Assembly (NCBI GenBank): GCA_017590115.1
Contig: JAGGNK010007448.1
Span: 412,815-476,814 of the forward strand
DNA from: Montifringilla adamsi
Taxonomy: Eukaryota; Chordata; Aves; Passeriformes; Passeridae
DNA length: 64,000 bases
Direction: 5' to 3'
A model generated the notes under the pieces. It searched no databases, was not told the origin of the DNA, and saw nothing but the letters and a program-made list of their open reading frames with translations. Position numbers and translations under genes: made by a program. Numbering within the stretch: the stretch's first letter is position 1; each line of letters starts with the position of its first letter. This document shows, piece after piece, positions 9,601 through 20,800 of this stretch.

Positions 9601-11669
9601 TGGGGTGTCCACCCGACCCTTTTCAGAATCACAGGGACCTGTCAGGAGCCAGCTGGGACCAAGAGCATGGTCCTTCCCTGCATTCCAGAGCCGCCAGGAG
9701 GTGGGACATGCTGGGGATTACCGTGGGGGAACGCAAGGCTGGGAACAGCCCTGAAGCGGCCATCCCATCCTGGGAGAGCTGTCCTGTCCTGGCAGAGTCA
9801 CCCCTCAGCTGTGCAGCGGGGTCTGGGCCTGCCCATCGCACGAGCAGAAAGAGCCACAGCCCGGGGGAGGTGTGGAAGGATCAGCTCACACCAGCCCCTG
9901 GTTCAGGGGGGTCCCCCAGACCCCCCCCCGACCCCCCCAAACCTTCCACACCTCCCTAGGACAGATTACCAGCCCGAGCCGCTGGGGCACGGTCACCCCC
10001 AGTTCCCAGCACACCATCAGCCATGCCCAGGGTCATGGCTGTCACTGCGGATGTTCTCACGGGGGACTTGCAGGCCAGCCCTTCACCCCCACATTGCCCA
10101 GCAGCACTAGTTTGGGGTTTGCTGCCACAGCACAAAGGGAAGCAGCCCCAAGCCCCATCTGAGACACTGGGCAAGAGCTGGGTTCACCAGGGCTGTGCCC
10201 TGAACAAGTGCCCCATGGCCTCACTCATGGATGGGCCTTTCCTTCACCCCCTGTATCTGCTTTGGACAGACATTTATCCTTAAAGGGAAAACAGTGACCT
10301 CAATTTCCCATTTTCTCCAATTTCTGGCAAGTGTTGAAACACCCAGGCTGCTCTCCGGAGACTCCTGAGCCACCCAGAGCAGGGATGTGGAGGAGGAGTC
10401 CATTTCCCAGGGGTTTCTCCAGGATAAAGCCGGCCAGCGGGTGGCAGATCCCCAAGGCAAGAACAGCGGCTCTGTCCTCACCCTGTTCCCACCCTCCTCT
10501 GCCCTGTGCCACTTTTGTGTTTGGTGGTATGGGGCGGCCTCAGCCTGGGCACCCTTTTTTCTCCTATCCTCTCTGCTCTCGAGCACCAGACCCTGAAGGG
10601 AGGGACATCAACCTTGGGTGGGACTTTTAGATCCAATGCGATGGAAATGACACTGACAGCATGCAGTACCCCTGGCCAACAGCTTTTCCCATCATGGACC
10701 CTAAAATTTTCCTGGCCAGAACATGGTACTAGCACACTGACAGGACACTCACATTCTGTGTGCCTGCAGGGATACTGAGTAATTTGCTCTCTCTTCCATC
10801 ACGCTCCCTCCACTGTCCTGCTGCTGGTGGGCAAAGCCAATGGCAAACCCCTCCTTCCCTGCACAGGGGGATGGGAAACCTCCAGCTCCCCCAAACACTC
10901 CAATCCCACCCCCTGGGCTCGTGGGAAAAAGGCAGGCAGGGAGGGAAAGTTCATCCCTTAAAAGCCTGAGGAGAGAAAGGCCGTGATGGTCACCCTGTAG
11001 TTTTGCCTTTGCTTGCACCAGCCCCCTCCTAATTGTGGCTCTTCAAAGGGTTGAAAATGCTACATCACTTCAAAGTGACCATTTCTGAATGGGAGCTTGT
11101 AAAACCCCTTCTCCCCCTCCCACCAAATTCTTCCCAGGGCTTTTGAAGATGCCTGTGCTCCCCTCACCGACAGGGTGAAAGGGCCACCAGGCGCCAGGCA
11201 CAGGATGCCAGCCGGGCACGCGGGAAAACTGACCTGGGAAAGGCTGGATCCCCCCAGAAAAACAGGGGTTTGCAGGGGGAAGGTGGGAGGGGCTTGAGGG
11301 AGAGTTTTTTCTTCCCTTTCAGACAGGCAGAGGCCTCCCCAGTGGAGCCACGGTTCTCTTGGGACTGCATCCCAGCTTGCCTGGATGCTGCACAGCCCGG
11401 AGTTACACCAGAGATGGAGCAAAAGGCATGTGTAGGGGGCACGGGGCCACAGGGAGCCCAGGGTATCTTTCCAGTGTGCCGGGAGCTTGTCAGATCTGTG
11501 GCTTCCAGAGCTCTGAGATGTTCACACCAAAGGCTGGATTCCCACCCCATCCCCGTGGAGGAGAAAAAGAAAGCAATTCCTTACCAAATTGATTCGAAAC
11601 ACTTCTTGGGAACTAATAATCCCATTATAAAACATCTTGAAAATAAAAACCCCTTTGCCTTTCACTCAC

Positions 11670-11903
11670 CTCTCCTCCTCTTGGCTGGGTCACCCTGGGG
11701 ATGATAGAGCCTGGGTGAGGGGCTGAGCCCTGCAGCCCCCAGCTCCCCAAAGCTGAGCAGCGGCACATGAGTGCTGCAGGGTTCCATGGGCAGCAAGCCG
11801 TCCCCCAGCACTGTCCCCAGCTGCGCAGCGCTCAGCACAAGAGCCATCTCCTCCTGGCCTCGCACGTGCTTCCCACTCACAGCTCCTGCCCACCCCTGCT
11901 CAC
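11670..11903 (-). CDS. Possible in-frame cassette exon of EXD3
   Basis: Between the two firm EXD3 exons lies a 234-nt open stretch on the same strand. A perfect donor (GAGAG|GTGAGT at 11670/11669) ends it and a moderate acceptor (AATTCCCACAG) begins it. Entering in phase 1 it reads 78 codons without a stop and leaves in phase 1, so it could be included or skipped without breaking the EXD3 frame. The predicted peptide contains KHVRGQEEMALVLSAAQLG and ends in KRRRG. I know of no matching segment in mammalian EXD3. The exon would begin GTGAGC, so the acceptor could be misread as a donor. Treat this as a hypothesis. Confidence 0.22.
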
Positions 11904-13258
11904 CTGTGGGAATTAATCCCACGGGAACAGCAAATCCTGCTGCTCTTCCCGCCGTGACGTCTCACCACCAGCAAATGCTGCCATGTCCAGGGGAGAGGGG
12001 ATGCTGCAGCAGCCCTATTCTGCTTATTTCTGCTTATTTCCTGAGCTAAGCAGGGCCACTCTCAGTGGTGGGATCCCACCTCTGCACACACTTGTCACCT
12101 CTGCAGCAGCCCTGCTTTGTGCTCAAGCCCCTACTGTATGCCCCAGGGTGGGGTGGCCCCATGCTCCATGAGGTGGGTGCAGCAGGAGCTCCCCAGCCTG
12201 GACTGGATCTCCTTCTTTCAGCCCCCAGTCACCAGCACCAAGACAGCGGGGCAGACCCATGCCAGAGGCCCATCCCACACCCTGGGCACTGAACAGGCTC
12301 TGGGCAGTCCAAAGAACCCCCCCTTCACCTGGGGGGACATGGCAGCATCTGGGACCCACAGCCACCGGGATCACTTTGGTAGTCCCACAAAACCCCTGAA
12401 CTATTGCCACAGGGAGGCTGTGGGGGCACAGTGACTTGTCCCGAGATAGGGGCAAGACAGGAGCTGCAGCTTCCTGTGCCTCACTGCAAGGTCCTGCTCA
12501 GGGATGTGGGGCTGAGCCCAATGGGATGGACATGGGACAGGACAGGGGCTGCCACTGCGGGCAAGGGCACACACATTCCCCCACACAGAGGGGCTCTTAG
12601 TGGGGGTCACATTGAAAGGCCACCGTGATGGTGACACTGGTGACCTGTAGTCCCTCCAGCCTATTGTGTCAGCTGCAATGCTGGAATGCTGGCTCAGCAC
12701 TACTGAGACAGCACCGGGACTTCCACAGCAGGACAGGGGGGCACAGCAGGGCTTGGAAAGACGGGACAGAGCAGGATCAGGGCAATCCTCTTTTGAACCT
12801 GTGCCCATTCTCCTTTCCCAGCCCAGACAACCGTGATTTGGCTGGAAACAGCCTGTCCCCAGGGTGGTAGCCAACAACTTCCCAGGGAGCCAGGTACTTC
12901 TGCCCAAAATCCTGCCCCATGGGCCCTGTTTCTAGCCCAGGTCCCTCTGTGTCACCCCTGCCTGAACCAAGGCCTTGGGGCAAGGAGCTGGGTACCTGTC
13001 CCAGCTGGCTCAGGCAAGCACCTGGCAGCTCCTGCTGCCTCTGGAGAGGCTGTGGGTCCAGCAGCCCTGTGCCAGCCCCGAGCCCTGCGCCCGCCACAGC
13101 CAGAGCCATCACAACGGAGTGCGGGGCAGCCAGGGCTGGGGGCTGGGGAGAAAGCTCGCAGCTTGGTCGAGGCTTTGCACAAGGCTGAACACAGACCTGG
13201 GAGCATTCTTGGAGTACAAAGGTGCATGGGAAACCTCGGCCTCGGTGAGAGATCAGCC

Positions 13259-13349
13259 TGATAAGAGGAGTTACGAGCCTGAGAAATGTGCTGATTGCAG
13301 GGCACTGAAGATGCCTGGTTATCTTTTCCTCCTCGATAAGGCAGATAAG
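13259..13349. promoter_or_regulatory. Cluster of four GATA motifs
   Basis: TGATAAG (13259-13265), GTTATCT (13318-13324, reverse), CGATAAG (13334-13340) and AGATAAG (13343-13349) fall within 91 bp. Directly after them come a direct-repeat AAAGGACAAAGGACC (13351-13365, nuclear-receptor DR1-like) and ATTGTGCAAC (13370-13379, C/EBP-like). It lies in the last EXD3 intron. The combination resembles a blood- or liver-type enhancer, but this is inferred from motifs only. Confidence 0.4.
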
Positions 13350-16300
13350 CAAAGGACAAAGGACCTGGGATTGTGCAACCTGGGCTGCAGCACCCTGGCC
13401 GTGATCTTAAGATGTTCCCAGGGTGGAGGAGGGAGGATGAGCTCAAGCAAGAGGCAGCTCCAGCTGCTCTGATCTCCCCGTGCCGCTGTGAAGCCAGTGC
13501 TGGGCAGGAGCACGCAGTGGTCCCTGGCTCTGAAGGGCCCCCAGCTTCTTCTGGGGCACAGTGCCCCTGTCAGCAGGCACAGCAGAGCTCTGCAAACCAG
13601 CACACACAACAATATCACCGGGTCCCAGCCCTGCCCTGCTTTTCCATATGAGCAAGTGAATTCCACTGAAGAGTGAAAGCTGGCAGAGCACGACCCAGCT
13701 GAGCCTGGGAGGTGTTTCTGGCTGGTCTCACCACTGTAGCCCCCGGTCCCAGCCCTACCCTGCTTGGACACGTGAAGATGCTCCTGTTATTCTGTTGCAT
13801 CCTGGAGAAGAGAGAGCCTAAATGCACGGGGTGGCTGAAGGGGGCAGGGGATTCCCTGGATCCAGAGATGCAACCCCTGGGGAACTCATCCCCTCCCATG
13901 CAGAAGTATTCAGAGCAGCCCAAGACAATGGGGGTGCCTTGGCCCCACAAACGGAGTTTGGTACAAAGCAGTGAGGATCCATGGGTGCAAGAACACTTCT
14001 GGGACAGCACAAGGATCTATCTCACACCTTCCCCAAGGCAAGGAAACAAGTGTGACGCTCACAGCAAAGCCAAATACTGTAGATCAGGGAAGCCTTCAGC
14101 CGTAGGGTTTGGGCATGTAGGAGGCTCTTCCTGCCGTCCATCAGAGCTCCTGGCTAAGGGGAGTGGGTCCCACCAGCCCATGCCCTCAGCTGCCCCAGCG
14201 TGGTGGCTGTAGAGCAGGGACTGTCCTGCTGCCACCCCAGCCTTCCCCACACTGTGGCCTGCACCTCTTCCTCCCGCCTGCCTTGAGCCATCTCTGCTGG
14301 CTTTTCCCCAGGCTTGGGGTGGAGCCGAGGGCTGAGAAGGGAAAGAAACCCCAAGTCACTGCTCAGGCTGGCAGGGGCAAGGTGGGTGCCCCAGCTGCCC
14401 GATGCCATCCTGCCACCCAGTGCAGGGACACTCCGGCTGCTCCTCCAGCCACCGCTGGGGCCATCGGGGACTTATCCTGCACCTGTGTCCAGAGCCCCAG
14501 CCTGGCAGCTGGGCAGGGAGGGTGCCCACCCAGCATGGGAGTGGAGGCTGCACCCTGCCTGGTCAGCACCACAGACCCAAGGGCATCAGGATCCATTGTT
14601 TTCATCTTTTGCAGCACATTTTAGATGTGAGGGGAGATTTTGCAATTAAATTCGCCTCCTCTGTTTGGCAGCTCCCAGCCCGATGGAATGTGCTACATCC
14701 TCGCCTTTCCCAGAGACCAGATTTCATCTGGCAGGGCACCCACCGAGCTCTGGGGCCCCATGCCAGCTGGTTTTACTGCACTGACTAAGCAAGAGTTCCC
14801 CATACCAGACGAGAGCCTGTGACACAGCCCATTCCCCTGGGTCACTTGGGAGCCACAATCTGTCACTACCTCCAGCGAGGGCTTGCCTGTGTCCCTGGTG
14901 ACCCCAGAGCTCTGCTCCCCTCTCTGCCCCTGTCTGCTCCAAGCACCTGAGCTGCTCAGAGCATCCCACTGGGAAATCACAGGAAAAAGCTGTTTGGGCT
15001 TGAAACTATTTGCAGCAAAATTTGCAGAGGTATTTATCAAAACCCTCATGCAGGAAAAAATGTGGCTGTGTCAAGGATTATGTTCCCTAAAACCTGTGAA
15101 AGTCCTAGCTCCAAGTAAGAGTGAGCTATTACAGGATGAATAATTGGCCTTTCATCACTTTGAAACCCTGCTATAAAAATCCAGGAACCAAATGAAGCAG
15201 CACTGGCTGCAGCTGGACCCCAGGACTTGGGAGCACCTGGGCCAGACACAGACTTGTACTGAGAAGTGGTCCTGAAGGATCTGTCCCCATCACCCATCTG
15301 CCCCAGCAGCCACCAGCTCCTCCCTGGAGAGGTGAGGCCCCCCATGGCAGGAGGTTCCCTCCTTGCCTGGAAGCAGGAGCAGGGAAAAGGCATTTTCTTG
15401 CCAAGCAGCAGCACCTGGCCATGGTCTGGGCCATGCACAGGGGTGTGACAGGGACAACATGGCCTGGGCTGGAGTCATGGGACAGAGGACAGCCCTGGTG
15501 TAGGGCTGTGGGTGCTGAACATACCCATGCCATGTGTTGGGCCATGACAAGGGCAGAGCAGGTCCTGCCACCAACTTCTTCAGCAGGAAAATGTAAAGGA
15601 AATCAGGGAACAGGTGAGATTTTTCTTACTGACCCACTTCTGTGGCTGCCCAGCCTGTTCCAATGCCACCACTGTCCCCACCAAGCGTTGACAGAACACT
15701 GTCAGCACACCCTTCCTACTTGTCTTCCTGAATATCTGACCCAAGGTGGGACATTTTGGGGCAACCTAGTTAAGCTCACACTTGCAATCTCTGCTTGCAA
15801 TCCCTGCAGCTCCTAGCAAAATGCAAACAGAAATGGAACCCCCAGGATGGGGCCAGGGCCCTGGGTCACAGGGGACTCTGCTGGCAAGTCTCCAGCCCTG
15901 CTGTGCCCACCAGTCTGGCAATCACAGCTTCTGTCTCATGTCTCCACCAACCCTCTGGGGATGCTGTGGCACCTTTGGTCCCTGCCCCTGCCTGCTCCAG
16001 AGCAGAGGATGCTCCCTTTGGGGCAGAGATGTTCCCCCTTGGAGGATGCTCCCCGACCAGGTCATGAGTGACACGGCCACTGCAGGGGTCCCACCTGCTC
16101 CTTCCCCATGAGCCCCCCAGGGACATGGGGGACCCAGCAGGAGACTGCACGGCCCGATGGGGACACGGGGTGTTGCAGATGGAGTGTAAAGAGTAGAGCA
16201 AGGTGGTCCCTGAAAGAGTCTGTGCGGGGGAGCCACGGTGCTGTGTGAGACCCTCCCAGCTCCATCAACCTCATCCCGAAGGGGGAAGGGGAAACGGCTC

Positions 16301-17218
16301 CCTCTGAACACAAACCACAGCATTTCTATTTCCCATACTCTGAAACTGGCTGAACTGGCCCGTCTGGTTGCTGGGTACACACGCAGAGAGTGCCCTCACC
16401 AGAGAAACCGCTGGGGAGGATGTCCCGGCCTCTGGGGAAGAACAGCACTCCCAGGCTGCCAGCACCATGGGAAAAGCCTCCCCACCACGTTCCTCATCCC
16501 CAGAGCCACACGTGCAGCTCCCAGCAAAGCCACAGCCGGCCAGGAGCGCCCAGCAGCTGCCACTTCCCTCTGCTCCCTGCCGTCAGCAGACAGGGAAGTG
16601 ATGCACCAAAGGGCGGGGGCAGAGCCCGGGCTGGGTTGGAGCAGCAACAGGGGCACATCCCCGTTCTGGTGTGCCTGCCATGGGTGTCGTTTGCCACCAA
16701 AATGTGTTTCCCTGTGGGGAGGAGTGTGTGGGTCAATGCAGTTTGGAGTATGGAGGAGCCTTCTCTCCCCCGAGCCCGCTGGAGCCTGGCTGGGCAGGCG
16801 GCACTGGCTCACCTCCCTGCAGCCTGACCTCATTCAAGAGGCACTGGGCAGGTGAGGAAGGCACTGGGCAGGGGAGGAAGGCACTGTGAGCAGCTCCAGC
16901 CATGAGGCATTTCACCACCCAAGCTGAGTTTTTCACGTTCAGGTGATGAAGGCCTCAGGCTGTCACTTGAGCTACTGCTGGCATGTCACCAACTCCCCGG
17001 GCTGGGCAATCCCAAGCACGACCCTGTGCCTTGCAGGGCAGGACAGGGCAGCCAGGGCAGACATAAACCGGACCTGAAAGAGCTCTGTGGGTCTGCACCT
17101 TGTGGCAGGTTGATGGCAGGGCACTCCAATCCCCCTCTGAGAAACCCCCAGGCCCAGGGGGATGGTCCCGCTCTGTCCAGGGCAGTGAGTCCCAGGGACG
17201 GAGCACCCACCCACTCAC

Positions 17219-17312
17219 CTGCACTGTGCTCCCCTGACACTTGTCTGCTGCTCTCCACCAGCTGCTTCATACTGTCCCGTGAGACCTTCAGGTACTTGTT
17301 GCAATTGCACAC
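17219..17312 (-). CDS. EXD3: EXD3 penultimate coding exon (Mut7-C zinc-ribbon start)
   Basis: The 94-nt exon has a strong acceptor (CTCTCTCTTCTCGCAG) and a consensus donor (GTGCAG|GTGAGT). It begins in phase 0 and ends in phase 1. It encodes VCNCNKYLKVSRDSMKQL followed by VESSRQVSGEHSA. Vertebrate EXD3 has CNCDQYLKVSRD-type sequence at the corresponding place, just after the conserved F-S-R-C of Mut7-C. The cysteines here are part of the first zinc-ribbon pair, which packs against the CCTCC pair in the terminal exon. The preceding exon, which should end in a codon for the residue before VCNC, was not found to the right. Confidence 0.93.
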
Positions 17313-19677
17313 CTGCGAGAAGAGAGAGGGGAAGGTCAGTGAGATGGCCATCGTGCTCCCTGGGCACCTCCTGCCTGCCCAGGGCACAAACCCATGCTGG
17401 GCACCCCTGGCACAGGCTGGGCAGTCCCCATCACATGAACCACAGCAGGGAAACCAGGGCAAGGCCTGTCCCACTGAGCAGGGACAGGCACAGGCACCAG
17501 CCACAAGCCCAAGAACCCCCTCCAGAGGTGCTCCCTCTGTGTGTGCTCAGCCACGTGTCCAGCCAGGCTGCCAGTGCTGCTGCCCACCCTGGCTCCCCGG
17601 CCAGAACACACCAGCAACGAGGCTGCCTTAAAGCATCAAGCAGACACGCAAAGTCTCGGCTGCGGCTTCAAGATTTGATCTCTCTTTTCTGACAGAGGCT
17701 GGGGATGATGGCTGAACAAAACACTCTGGGCTCTCATTTGGCTCTGCTTGGCTTGTCTCTGCTGCAGCATTGTCAACACTGAGTCACACTTTCTACCCCA
17801 CCTTTTGTTTGCCAAAATGTACCCAGACAGGTCTCTGAGTGCCCACATGTGCCAGGTGCTGGACCCCAAAGAGCTCCCTAAATCCTGCTGCTGAGGAGCA
17901 CCCAGAGATGGTGCCTGGGGCTAAGCACAGGGTGCAGCTAGCAGCCAAACACACTTGCCCAGAGTGAGCAGCACTAAAGCTCCCTGGGAGCACTGCAGGC
18001 TCCCTGACACCTTCCCTCTCCTCTCCCCTCCATCCTGGGCCGGGAGCTGGTTGTTGGAATGTGCCACAAAACCTTTTGTCAGCTGCTTGTTTTTAGAGGC
18101 TGTTTTCTGCACACTGCACCCAAGGCAAGGAGGGAGAGAGGTGAGCAACTTCACTAACCAGAACAAGTCAGTTCCCTGCCAGGGGCTTTGCTCCAGAGCC
18201 TGTTGAAACCAGAAAGGTTTTTCCAGCTCCCAGCCAGGCCCTGGTGCGGGCTGGCAGGCACTCTGCTGGTTTGGGGCTGGAGCAGTGCTGGGCTCATGGC
18301 ACGGGGCAGTGATGGCCCTGCTCCCACACAGCTGCCTGCAGGAGGAACAGGGCAGGGTGATTTGTTTGGAAATGAGCTTGCCACCATGTCCTGGCTCTGC
18401 CTTGCAGCACGAGGTGATTCCCACTGGCAGCGTCCACAAAACCAGCACACACTCCCCGTCTATCCCCATCCCAGCACACATCCCCAGCCTTTTGGCCAGA
18501 AAGACACCTGGGCTTAGTTCCCTGAGGCCCCACTTCTCCAGCCCTGCAGAGCAGCAGCATGGTCAGACAGACAGAGATGGACAAGGGGTGATCTTGGAAG
18601 CACCCAAATGACATGGAAAACACTACATCACTTTTAAAAGGGGATTTTGTGGCAATCCTCTGACTTGCACAGCAGCATTGGGGAACAACCTGTCGAGCAA
18701 CAGAGCCCTGCACTGCTCCTTGCTCATGCTGGGGACAAGATGAGAGCATTGATATAACGGAGGGCTGAGCATGTCCCCCTGCCCTGAGCAGGGCAAAGCC
18801 CTCCTTGGTCTCACCCTCAAACCCAGGGACCAGGGAAATGCATCTGTGTGAAAGCCCAGGGAAGCAGAATGATGCTGTGATTTGTGGGAACACGAATTTC
18901 TGCAGAGTCTGACCAGACATTGGACAGTCCCTTTGAGGCCTGAGGACATCCCAGCTTGCACAGGCTGGACCTAGAGCCAAGATGCCACCCCCAACAGGCA
19001 CCCACACCCTCACAGGGATCTGTGGGATTGCAGCAGGCAGGCAGAAGGGACGGGCAGCGGCTGGGAACATGTGCTGGTCCCACTCCCCATGATGGTGACA
19101 ATGGGCTGCATGCTGGAGAGGGACGTGGAGCCTGGAGGGTGGGGGATGGTACCTCTTGGGCATGGTGGCAGCACTGGAGAGTCCGAGGTTTCCAGGAAGC
19201 TCCCAGACCAGCTGTCCATTGAACTGCCAGCCAGGAGGGCGCAGCAGGGCCCAAGGACACCCTCCTCCCCTGCCCTCCCTGGTGGCATGGACATGCAGGG
19301 GCTCCTCTGCCCTCTGTCACACACCAAATCCCACAGGATGCCTAACCCTGGCAGCTTGGAGCCCACCAGCTTCTCGAGCAGCAGTACGAGCATGCTGGGC
19401 ACAGGCTTCTTGTCCCACTTGGGTGCACAGAGTGACCTTGCACGAATTTCTCTGCTTCTCTAAAATTCATGACTGTTGTGAATTAGGGGCAGTTCACTCC
19501 CTGAGCCAGGAATGCCCAGCAGCACAGGGGTATCCTGGCATTCCACACTCTCTGAGGCTGCTGGGTGCTGCCAAGAGGCTCTTTGCCCTATGCCACCCCA
19601 TAGCCTCTGGGCCTTCACCACCTTCAGCTTCCCAAAAATAGAGTATGAGCTCAGGAGCCAGATAAGACACTTAAGCA

Positions 19678-19735
19678 GCAGCGCCAATTAGCTGTAATAA
19701 AAAAATTGCAATTAATTTTTTTTAATGCCTTGCCA
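19678..19735. promoter_or_regulatory. Short AT-rich homeodomain-type cluster
   Basis: CCAATTAGCTGTAATAA and TTGCAATTAATTTTTTTTAA lie close together in GC-rich surroundings. Several TAAT/ATTA cores overlap. This may be a conserved element or only an AT-rich tract. Confidence 0.25.
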
Positions 19736-20539
19736 AAATGAGCCAAAAGAGATGAAGTGAGTGGGGAAGGCTGCCACTTCCACAGGCTGGGCTGCACAGC
19801 TGCTTTGCAGGGACCAGTGGTGGCCTCAGGCTTGATGCTTGGCTCCTGGGGATGTGGAACAGTTTTTTGTGTGGATCTTTTGTGTATAGGGTAGGGAAGT
19901 GGGAAGCCTCTCTGCTGGAGAAGGGATGATTTTTTTCTTCTCAGAAAAGTTTGGTTTCTACACACCCATCATGGGAGGATTAGTTGTGGCCCCAAAAATC
20001 TTCATGAGATGAATCAGCAGGAGATGGTGGCACCTTGGAACATTGCCTGGGGTGCAACTGCTGTGAGCAGCGGCCATGACCTGACAGAGGAGGGTTTGGC
20101 ATCTCTGTCACATCTCGGGGTCCCCCCAGCCCCTGTGCCAGGCTCGGGGTGGGGGTGGCAGCTTCTGCTCACGCCCCAGTCCTGCCTGGGGGCTGATGTG
20201 CCGGGCGGGCTGAATGAAGGGCCTCCGCTCACGCCGTCCTGCCTGGCCTCAGGGATGAGGAAAGGGCAGAGTCCAGCTTGGGAGGAGGGGACTGGGGGGT
20301 TGCAGCTGCCACAGGCTTCTGAGTGCCGCCCCGTGCGGTGACACTGGTGTCCCTGTGCACAGCAGGGCGCCCGGTGCCCCGGGGCGGCGGGGGCAGGGCA
20401 GCAGCGGGCACACCTCGGAGGAGGAGCAGCCCTGCCTTTCTCACGCTGGGGCAGCCCGTGCCAGCACATGCTTAGTCACTGGTAAATCCCAGCCGAGATC
20501 TGCTCTGCCCTCTGTGAAATGGATCTTGGCTGCACCCCC

Positions 20540-20800
20540 GCTGAAGCAATCCCGGCGCTCGGGAGCCATGGCGGGCGCGCTTTCCCACGGCAGCCCGGCC
20601 CCCGGCTCCCCGTGTGAATCAGCCCGGCCCGCTGCCCCGGCTCGGCGCACGGCAGCGCGGCCGACCGGCGTGTCCCTGCTGCGAGGCGCTCGGCAGCGGG
20701 GGTGATGGAGCTGCTGCGGAATTCAGGCTCCCTGTCTGGCCCGGGGGACACGATGCGACACCTCCCCTGCGTGCCCCGGCTCTGCTGCCGCATCCGTGGC
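20540..20800. promoter_or_regulatory. CpG-rich islet with a possible first exon
   Basis: A dense CpG patch (for example GCGCGGCCGACCGGCG). On the plus strand an ATG at 20705 in good context (G at -3, G at +4) opens 37 codons to a CAG|GTGCAG donor at 20815. I do not recognise the peptide and see no downstream exon. The islet may equally be an enhancer in the EXD3 intron. Confidence 0.3.

Larger units (their letters stand above)
8798..17218 (-). other. EXD3: Last EXD3 intron (about 8.4 kb)
   Basis: The intron is bounded by GTGAGT at 17218-17213 and CCACAG ending at 8798. It holds a CpG-rich islet near 9.2-9.6 kb, one phase-compatible open cassette (11670-11903) and a GATA cluster (about 13.26-13.35 kb). 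It is otherwise unique sequence without recognisable transposons. The short phrase GGTCCCAGCCCT(G/A)CCCTGCTT recurs at about 13620 and 13745. No nested gene was recognised. Confidence 0.85.

Noticed and set aside
18294..19163. 289-codon minus-strand frame in the EXD3 region
   Set aside because: No family resemblance, many H/C/P residues typical of antisense GC-rich sequence, and no supporting splice pattern.
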